A stretch of DNA of 64,000 nucleotides from Thauera aromatica K172 (GTDB lineage Bacteria > Pseudomonadota > Gammaproteobacteria > Burkholderiales > Rhodocyclaceae), in assembly GCF_003030465.1 (NCBI RefSeq), contig NZ_CP028339.1, forward strand, positions 3,594,032-3,658,031, in the 5' to 3' direction. How positions within the stretch are numbered: the first letter of the stretch is position 1; each line of letters opens with the position of its first letter. Both the position numbers and the translations under genes were made by a program. The notes beneath the pieces are model-generated. The model ran no database searches, was not told the origin of the DNA, and was given only the letters and a program-made list of their open reading frames with translations. Positions 51,245-64,000 of the stretch are shown in pieces.

Positions 51245-52015
51245 TCAACGCAGGAAAGTGTCGTAGGCGAGGCGCACGATCAGCACCAGCACGACGCCGA
51301 GGAACATCTTGCGCACGAAGCCCGTTCCATGCCGCAGCGCCATCCGGGAGCCAAGAACCGCCCCGCTCAGGTTGCACACGGCCATCACGGCGGCAAGCGC
51401 CCACAGCAGCTCGACATTGCCGACAAAGTAGGCAATCGCGGCAACATTCGTCGCCACATTGAGGATTTTGGCCGATACCGAGGCACGCAGGAAATCCATC
51501 CCGAGCAGGCGGATGAAGAGGAAAATCAGGAAGCTGCCCGTACCCGGACCGAAGAATCCGTCATAAAACCCGATCCCCAGCCCGATCGCGAGCGCCAGCA
51601 GCACCGAGCGCACGCCATGCTCCGGCTCGGTCGACACCGCACCCAGGTCCTTGCGGACAAAAGTGTAGATTGCCACCAGCACGAGCAACAGCAGAATCAG
51701 CGGCCGGAGGATCGCCGGATCGAGGTAGGCCACGGCTTTCGCCCCGTACCATGAGCCGATCAGCGCCGCGAACGCTCCCGGCACCGCCACCCGCCATGGA
51801 ATGCGGACGCGGCGACCGTACTGGATCGCGGCACTGGCGGTGCCGACAATGCTCGCCAGCTTGTTGGTGCCGAACAGCGTCGCCGGCATTGCCGCCGGGA
51901 AAGCGGCAAACAGCGCCGGGAGCTGGATCAGGCCGCCACCGCCGACGACCGCGTCAACAAAACCGGCAAACAGCGCGGCCAGCCCCAGAACGACGAAAAG
52001 ATATTCGGTTTCCAT
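51245..52015 (-). CDS. TauE/SafE-family membrane permease
   Basis: 256 residues with about eight membrane segments. Family motifs GFVDAVVGGGGLIQLPAL and the repeated GFYDGFFGPGTGSFLIFLFI (two glycine-rich helices) are clear. TauE/SafE proteins export or import sulfur-containing or other small organic anions (taurine, sulfoacetate, sulfite). Start at 52015 after CAGGAAAA. It lies between the two parS sites, not in an obvious operon. Confidence 0.88.
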   Translation of the reverse strand: METEYLFVVLGLAALFAGFVDAVVGGGGLIQLPALFAAFPAAMPATLFGTNKLASIVGTASAAIQYGRRVRIPWRVAVPGAFAALIGSWYGAKAVAYLDPAILRPLILLLLVLVAIYTFVRKDLGAVSTEPEHGVRSVLLALAIGLGIGFYDGFFGPGTGSFLIFLFIRLLGMDFLRASVSAKILNVATNVAAIAYFVGNVELLWALAAVMAVCNLSGAVLGSRMALRHGTGFVRKMFLGVVLVLIVRLAYDTFLR

Positions 52016-52407
52016 TTTTCCTGATTTTCGGAGGTGAATTACGAGCGCGGCATAGTCCGTCTGCCAGCGATGACCGGGCCTGCCGCAAGCCGGGCACGAC
52101 TGCCGGCACGGCCACGGCAGCGCTATTGTTTCACGTGAAACAGGAAAATGGCTTCGGTGCAAAAAGGGTTCTAGAGGCGGAGGAAGTCGGCACTCCGGCA
52201 CTCGCCATGAAAGCGGCGGCGCCGTCGATACTGGCCAGCTTGCCGAGGTCGGCAAGCACGAACATCAGGGCACAGATGGCGTGGACCTCCGCAGAGACTC
52301 GCGGAACCGGCCACGGAAAGCCTCCTTTTCCGAAGCTTGGTCGATTCGGGCGTTCGCCCCTCAACCTTCACGTCATCCTCACCGACACCTCCCCACGCCG
52401 GCCGATG
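52016..52407. other. Intergenic region with parS, between TauE gene and hsdR
   Basis: 392 bp containing the perfect parS at 52127-52142. A 77-codon open frame on the minus strand (52131-52364) shows no recognisable family and ends on the parS palindrome; I did not call it. This is a possible left junction of the restriction-modification insertion. Confidence 0.5.
52127..52142. promoter_or_regulatory. ParB-binding parS site (perfect palindrome)
   Basis: TGTTTCACGTGAAACA, the exact consensus parS, about 900 bp from the variant copy. Binding by ParB loads the partition complex near the origin. Confidence 0.92.
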
Positions 52408-55626
<3,219 letters not shown>

Positions 55627-55629
55627 CGC

Positions 55630-59895
<4,266 letters not shown>

Positions 59896-60150
59896 GGAAA
59901 GGACTCCCTGGACTTCTTTTTCGGACGCCGCCGGTGGCGGTTGGGGAGCCGATTATGGCTTGCGGGTGCTGCACCTGTCATTCCGGGGCAGCCTTCCGGC
60001 GATCAGCCCCAACCCCACCCGGACGCTCGTCGGGCTGAAGCCTGCTGCAGCCGTTGCGCCTCCCCGGGTGCGCGCACAAGTCCGGGAAGAACACCCGCAG
60101 AAGTCTCCAGCGATCGTCCGGGAACGTCCCGGACAATGCCGGAAGCCTCG

Positions 60151-61506
60151 CTACTTGCCGATGCAGAAGCGCGAGAAGATGACCCCGAGCAGGTCGTCGG
60201 CGGTGAACTCCCCGGTGATCTCACCCAGGCTTTCCTGCGCCAGGCGCAGCTCTTCGGCAAACAGTTCGAGCGCCGCGCACTGCTCCCCGGCAGCGACGAC
60301 GTGCGTCAGCGCCTCACGCAAGGCCCGAAGGTGGCGTTCGCGCGCCAGGATTACGTCTTCACCGTGCGCATGCCAGCCGGCGATGCGCAGCAGCTCTTCG
60401 CGCAGCAGCTCGATTCCCGCGCCGGTCTTGGCCGACAGCCGCAGACGCACGCTCCCCGCTTGATCCTCGCGGACGGCCTCGCCGCCGGCGAGATCGATCT
60501 TGTTCACCACGGTGAGGCGCATCGCTCCGGCGGGCAGGCGGGCGTCGATCGTGTCGCCGCCCTCCCCGCCGCTGCCGCCGGCCTCGACCAGGCGCAGGAT
60601 CACATCGGCACGCTCGATCTCGCGCCAGGTGCGCTCGATGCCGATGCGCTCGACGGTGTCGGCGGTGTCGCGCAGGCCGGCGGTGTCGATGATGTGCAGC
60701 GGAATGCCTTCGATCTGGATCGTTTCGCGCAGCGCGTCGCGGGTGGTGCCGGCGATGTCGGTGACGATCGCACGCTCTTCGCCGGCGAGGCGGTTGAGCA
60801 GGCTGGACTTGCCGACGTTGGGCTCGCCCACCAGCACCACGTTGAGGCCGCTGCGCAGCAGGGCACCCTGGCGGGCACGGTCGAGCAGGCCTTCGAGGTC
60901 GCTGCGGATCCCGTCCAGGCGCGGCAGCGCGCGGGCGCGTTCGAGGAACTCGATTTCCTCTTCGGGAAAATCGAGAGTCGCTTCGACCAGCATCCGCAGG
61001 TCGATCAGGGCATCGGTGATGCGTCGTACTTCTTCGGAGAATTTCCCCGACAGCGAGCGCAGCGCGGAGCGCGCCGCGGCCGCAGTGGAAGCTTCGATCA
61101 GGTCGGCAACGCCTTCGGCCTGGGCGAGGTCGAGCTTGCCGTTGAGAAAAGCGCGGCGGGTGAACTCGCCGGGCTCGGCCAGGCGCGCACCCAGCTCGAG
61201 GCAGCGCTCGAGCAGCAGCTGCATGACCACCGGGCCGCCATGGCCCTGGAGCTCGAGCACGTCCTCGCCAGTGAACGACGCCGGCGTCGGAAAATACAGC
61301 AGGATGCCTTCGTCGATCGCCTGCCCCGCCGCATCCGCGAAACGGGCGAAATGGGCGCGGCGAGGCTGCGGCTCACGCCCGCACAAGGCCTGTGCGAACG
61401 CGCTCAGGGCGGCGCCGGAAACGCGGACGACACCGATGCCGCCGCGCCCCGGTGCGGTCGCGACCGCGGCGATGGTGTCAGGCGGTCTTGCTGCCGGGCT
61501 TTGCAC
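60151..61506 (-). CDS. mnmE: tRNA modification GTPase MnmE
   Basis: 451 residues. N-terminal folate-binding domain ([20 protein letters not shown]), GTPase domain inserted in a helical domain ([40 protein letters not shown]) and the C-terminal FCIGK with the essential Cys. With MnmG it installs carboxymethylaminomethyl at wobble U34. GTG start at 61506 overlaps yidC by 29 bp. The hsd operon lies 255 bp downstream. Confidence 0.95.
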   Translation of the reverse strand: MQSPAARPPDTIAAVATAPGRGGIGVVRVSGAALSAFAQALCGREPQPRRAHFARFADAAGQAIDEGILLYFPTPASFTGEDVLELQGHGGPVVMQLLLERCLELGARLAEPGEFTRRAFLNGKLDLAQAEGVADLIEASTAAAARSALRSLSGKFSEEVRRITDALIDLRMLVEATLDFPEEEIEFLERARALPRLDGIRSDLEGLLDRARQGALLRSGLNVVLVGEPNVGKSSLLNRLAGEERAIVTDIAGTTRDALRETIQIEGIPLHIIDTAGLRDTADTVERIGIERTWREIERADVILRLVEAGGSGGEGGDTIDARLPAGAMRLTVVNKIDLAGGEAVREDQAGSVRLRLSAKTGAGIELLREELLRIAGWHAHGEDVILARERHLRALREALTHVVAAGEQCAALELFAEELRLAQESLGEITGEFTADDLLGVIFSRFCIGK

Positions 61507-63124
61507 TCTCGATCATCCGCGTGATCTGCCACTGCTGGGCAATCGACAGGATGTTGTTCACCACCCAGTACAGCACCAGGCCGGACGGGAACCACAGGAA
61601 CATGAAGGTGAACACGATCGGCATCGCCATCATGACCTTGGCCTGGATCGGGTCGGGCGGGGTCGGGTTGAGCTTCATCTGCACCAGCATCGACACACCC
61701 ATGATCACCGGCAGGATGAAGTACGGGTCCTTCGCCGACAGATCCTGGATCCAGCCCAGCCACGGCGCCTGGCGCATCTCGACGCTGCCGAGCAGCACCC
61801 AGTAGAGGGCGATGAACACCGGAATCTGCACCAGAATCGGCAGGCAGCCGCCGAGCGGGTTGATCTTCTCGGTGCGGTAGAGATTCATCATCTCCTGCTG
61901 CATCTTCGCCTTGTCGTTGCCGTACAGCTCCTTCATGCGCTGCAGGCGCGGGCCGAGCACGCGCATCTTGGCCATCGACTTGTAGCTCGCGGCCGACAGC
62001 GGGAAGAACACCGCCTTTAGCATCACGGTCACAAGGATGATCGCCCAACCCCAGTTTCCGGTCAGCTTGTACAGCCAGGCCAGCACCCAGAACAGCGGCG
62101 CGGCGATCACCGTGAGCCAGCCGTAATCGACCACCAGATCGAGCCCGGGGGCGATGGCCTCGAGCTTGTCCTGCTCCTGCGGGCCCGCGTACAGGCGGGA
62201 TTCCACCTTCGCCGCGGCACCCGGTGCGATCTGGCTGACCGGAATGATCGCGCCCGCCGAGTAGAGGCCATTGCCGACCGAACGCGCGAAGTACTCGCGC
62301 TCGCCCTGCTCCGGCAGCCAGGCACTGACGAAGTAGTGCTGCACCATCGCCACCCAGCCGTCGCTGGCGGTCTTGACGAACTTGGCGTCGCCGTCGTCGA
62401 TGTCCCCGAACTGGACCTTCTGGAACTTGCCAGCCTCGGTGTAGAACGCCGGGCCGATGAAGGTCTGCACGCCGCCGAAGCCCTCGGGCTTCTCCGCCGG
62501 ATTGGAGTCTCGCGTGAGCTGGAAATAGGCATGCGCGCTGAGCGCCTCGCTGCCGCCATTGCTGATCTCGTACGCGACGTCGATCAGATAGCTGCCACGT
62601 GCAAACGTCATTACCTTGGTGACGCGCACGCCGTTCTGCTCCGGCGCTTCGAGGCGCAGGACGACACGGTCCTCGCCGGCCTTCAGCACGAAGTTGCCCT
62701 CGGGCAGCGTGAACACCGTCTTGTGGGTCGGCAGGCCCCCGCCGATGAGGCCGCTCTGCGCCAGATAGGTGTGGGCAGAACCGTTATCGAAGAGCAGGAA
62801 GGGCTTGCTGTGATCCTCCTTCTGCTTATGCCCCTTGAATTCCAGCCGAACGACGTCGCCGCCCTGCGCGGAGACCTCTGCACGCAGCAGGTCGGTTTCG
62901 ACGGTGACCGTCGCCGCGGCCGAAGGCGCAGGATCGCTCGGGACCACGACCTGGCCCGGAGCGAGGCTGGCCGAGGGCGTCGGCACCGCGCCGTTGGCGG
63001 CGGCGGTCGTGCCGGCGCTCTGCTGCGCCACGGGCGCGGGCTGGTTCTGCTTGATCCAGCCATCCCACAGCATGACCAGGGCAAAGGAGAAAACCAGGAA
63101 GAGGATGAGGCGGCGTTGATCCAT
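61478..63124 (-). CDS. yidC: Membrane protein insertase YidC
   Basis: 548 residues. N-terminal membrane anchor ([20 protein letters not shown]), a large periplasmic beta domain (about 60-350) and the conserved C-terminal five-helix insertase core ([30 protein letters not shown], then [21 protein letters not shown]). Inserts inner-membrane proteins alone or with SecYEG. Gene order with rnpA-yidD upstream and mnmE downstream is standard. Confidence 0.96.
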   Translation of the reverse strand: MDQRRLILFLVFSFALVMLWDGWIKQNQPAPVAQQSAGTTAAANGAVPTPSASLAPGQVVVPSDPAPSAAATVTVETDLLRAEVSAQGGDVVRLEFKGHKQKEDHSKPFLLFDNGSAHTYLAQSGLIGGGLPTHKTVFTLPEGNFVLKAGEDRVVLRLEAPEQNGVRVTKVMTFARGSYLIDVAYEISNGGSEALSAHAYFQLTRDSNPAEKPEGFGGVQTFIGPAFYTEAGKFQKVQFGDIDDGDAKFVKTASDGWVAMVQHYFVSAWLPEQGEREYFARSVGNGLYSAGAIIPVSQIAPGAAAKVESRLYAGPQEQDKLEAIAPGLDLVVDYGWLTVIAAPLFWVLAWLYKLTGNWGWAIILVTVMLKAVFFPLSAASYKSMAKMRVLGPRLQRMKELYGNDKAKMQQEMMNLYRTEKINPLGGCLPILVQIPVFIALYWVLLGSVEMRQAPWLGWIQDLSAKDPYFILPVIMGVSMLVQMKLNPTPPDPIQAKVMMAMPIVFTFMFLWFPSGLVLYWVVNNILSIAQQWQITRMIESAKPGSKTA

Positions 63125-63144
63125 CGGATTCGTTCTGTCTCAGG

Positions 63145-63354
63145 TCAGGGAACGGGATCATACCCGCCCGGATTGAAAGGGTGGCAGCGCCCCACCCGCC
63201 TGGCCGCCATCCAGCCGCCGCGCAAAGCGCCATGGCGCTGGATCGCTTCGATGGCGTACTCGGAGCAGGTCGGGTAAAAACGGCAATTGCGCCCCAGCAG
63301 GGGACTGATCGCGTAGCGGTAGGCGCGCAGCGGCGCGATCATCAGGCTCTTCAT
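63145..63354 (-). CDS. yidD: Membrane protein insertion efficiency factor YidD
   Basis: 69 residues with the family pattern [25 protein letters not shown] and the end [15 protein letters not shown]. Short membrane-associated helper of YidC. Its ATG overlaps the rnpA stop (ATGA). Confidence 0.95.
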   Translation of the reverse strand: MKSLMIAPLRAYRYAISPLLGRNCRFYPTCSEYAIEAIQRHGALRGGWMAARRVGRCHPFNPGGYDPVP

Positions 63355-63713
63355 TGCCGGGGCAGCCTTTGCAGCAACTGCAGCAGGTCGAGGTTGAGTT
63401 CGGCGCGCGTGGCTTTCGCCACCGGCGCATGCAGCCGGACGACGAGGTCCACCGCCGGCAGGAATTCGCGATGGCGGCGGAAGATCTCGCGCGCGATCCG
63501 CTTGACCAGGTTGCGCACGTTCGCCCGCTTCGCCAGCTTCTTCGCCACGACGACGCCGAGACGGGCGCTGTCGAGGCCGTTCGGGCGGTAATGCGCCATG
63601 TAGAAGCGCCCGCGCAAAGCCCGCCGAAAAGCAAAAACGGATGAGTACTCATCCGTTTTGTGCAATCTGTGAGCGCTGCGGAACCCCTGATCAGCGCCCG
63701 AGGGCAGGCTCAC
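63351..63713 (-). CDS. rnpA: Ribonuclease P protein component
   Basis: 120 residues; basic protein with the RNR motif region [21 protein letters not shown] and [14 protein letters not shown]. Binds RNase P RNA for 5' processing of tRNAs. The GTG at 63713 is chosen because it is 1 bp after the rpmH stop and gives the normal length; an ATG within rpmH (63776) would make an N-terminal extension of 21 residues not expected in the family. Confidence 0.92.
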   Translation of the reverse strand: MSLPSGADQGFRSAHRLHKTDEYSSVFAFRRALRGRFYMAHYRPNGLDSARLGVVVAKKLAKRANVRNLVKRIAREIFRRHREFLPAVDLVVRLHAPVAKATRAELNLDLLQLLQRLPRQ

Positions 63714-63714
63714 C

Positions 63715-63849
63715 TCAGACAGCGAGGCGATGACGGCCCTTGGCACGGCGTGCGCGGATGACCGCACGGCCGCCACGGGTCTTCATGCGGACCAGGAAGC
63801 CGTGAGTGCGCTTGCGACGGACGACGGAAGGCTGATAAGTGCGTTTCAT
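63715..63849 (-). CDS. rpmH: 50S ribosomal protein L34
   Basis: 44 residues, read by hand: [20 protein letters not shown], then [20 protein letters not shown] and RLAV. Complete and typical L34, coding the ribosomal protein of the large subunit. First gene of the rpmH-rnpA-yidD-yidC-mnmE operon. Confidence 0.97.
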   Translation of the reverse strand: MKRTYQPSVVRRKRTHGFLVRMKTRGGRAVIRARRAKGRHRLAV

Positions 63850-64000
63850 GATCGGACTGCCAGTGTTGGGTCAAACCGAGGAGTTAAATGCATAATGTCA
63901 TGTTTGTCAAGAACAATTTTTGGACCAGCCTGTGGATAAGTCTGCGCTCCGAAGGTTAGAATGTCGCTTTTCCATGCCTTGCCGCAAGCGCGAGCCACAG
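63850..64000. other. rpmH promoter and likely dnaA/oriC flank, cut by the window edge
   Basis: AT-richer DNA with a perfect DnaA box (TGTGGATAA, 63931-63939). In most Betaproteobacteria rpmH is divergent from dnaA with the origin close by, so dnaA should lie just past 64000. No gene start is visible. Confidence 0.7.
63931..63939 (-). promoter_or_regulatory. DnaA box
   Basis: TGTGGATAA, the complement of the consensus TTATCCACA, upstream of rpmH. Confidence 0.75.

Noticed and set aside
52131..52364. 77-codon minus-strand open frame between TauE gene and hsdR
   Set aside because: No family resemblance, and it ends across the parS palindrome; kept only as part of the intergenic note.

Overview
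The window is GC-rich, densely coded DNA from a betaproteobacterium, most likely of the Rhodocyclales (Thauera/Azoarcus/Aromatoleum type). Evidence: rpmH-rnpA-yidD-yidC-mnmE runs into a DnaA-box region at the right edge (the dnaA/oriC neighbourhood), two ParB parS sites lie about 12 kb from it, norE/norF-like genes point to a denitrifier, and one dehydrogenase closely resembles the 6-hydroxycyclohex-1-ene-1-carbonyl-CoA dehydrogenase of anaerobic aromatic degraders. No tRNA, rRNA or CRISPR array was seen. The genus is inferred from gene content, not searched.

Layout. 1-2.8 kb: a TetR regulator with a palindromic operator and a Schlafen/AlbA_2-type regulator. 2.8-11.2 kb: a two-component system of PmrAB/QseBC type beside a putative biosynthetic operon (thermostable-hemolysin-like GNAT, AMP ligase, heme-oxygenase-like diiron enzyme, SDR, TPR protein) and a divergent pair (PPOX-fold flavoprotein, radical SAM). 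The divergent promoter carries two mirror-image PmrA-type boxes. 11.2-13.7 kb: a PhoPQ-like two-component system with a PepSY protein. 14-26.7 kb: a branched-chain-type ABC transporter joined to a visibly less GC-rich aromatic-acid cluster (DhbE/EntE-like ligase, salicylyl-CoA/2-aminobenzoyl-CoA-type flavin monooxygenase, two small proteins, an old-yellow-enzyme-type reductase, a Had-like dehydrogenase), with a divergent NahR-like LysR regulator. 27-34.6 kb: TerB-like protein, PepSY protein, ferric-reductase-like flavocytochrome, a second PmrAB/QseBC-like system, a small periplasmic protein with its own PmrA-type box, carbonic anhydrase and norEF-like genes. 34.7-51 kb: mostly housekeeping: MocR regulator, priA, an IS200/IS605 element with intact tnpB and broken tnpA, hemE, trkH-trkA, ntrX-ntrY, DUF4390, rsmB, speE-speD. 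51-60 kb: a TauE/SafE permease between two parS sites, then a complete type I restriction-modification operon with a RhuM-Fic gene. 60-64 kb: mnmE, yidC, yidD, rnpA, rpmH.

How the genes work together. The most novel parts are (i) the PmrA-box-controlled GNAT/ligase/diiron/SDR plus PPOX/radical-SAM locus, which looks like an uncharacterised small-molecule or lipid pathway under an adjacent sensor system, and (ii) the NahR-like-regulated aromatic cluster. In the latter, the ligase pocket, monooxygenase family and regulator all point to an ortho-substituted benzoate such as salicylate, while the downstream enzymes look like reductive aryl-CoA enzymes. Functions are family-level readings of the protein sequences; substrates are inferences.
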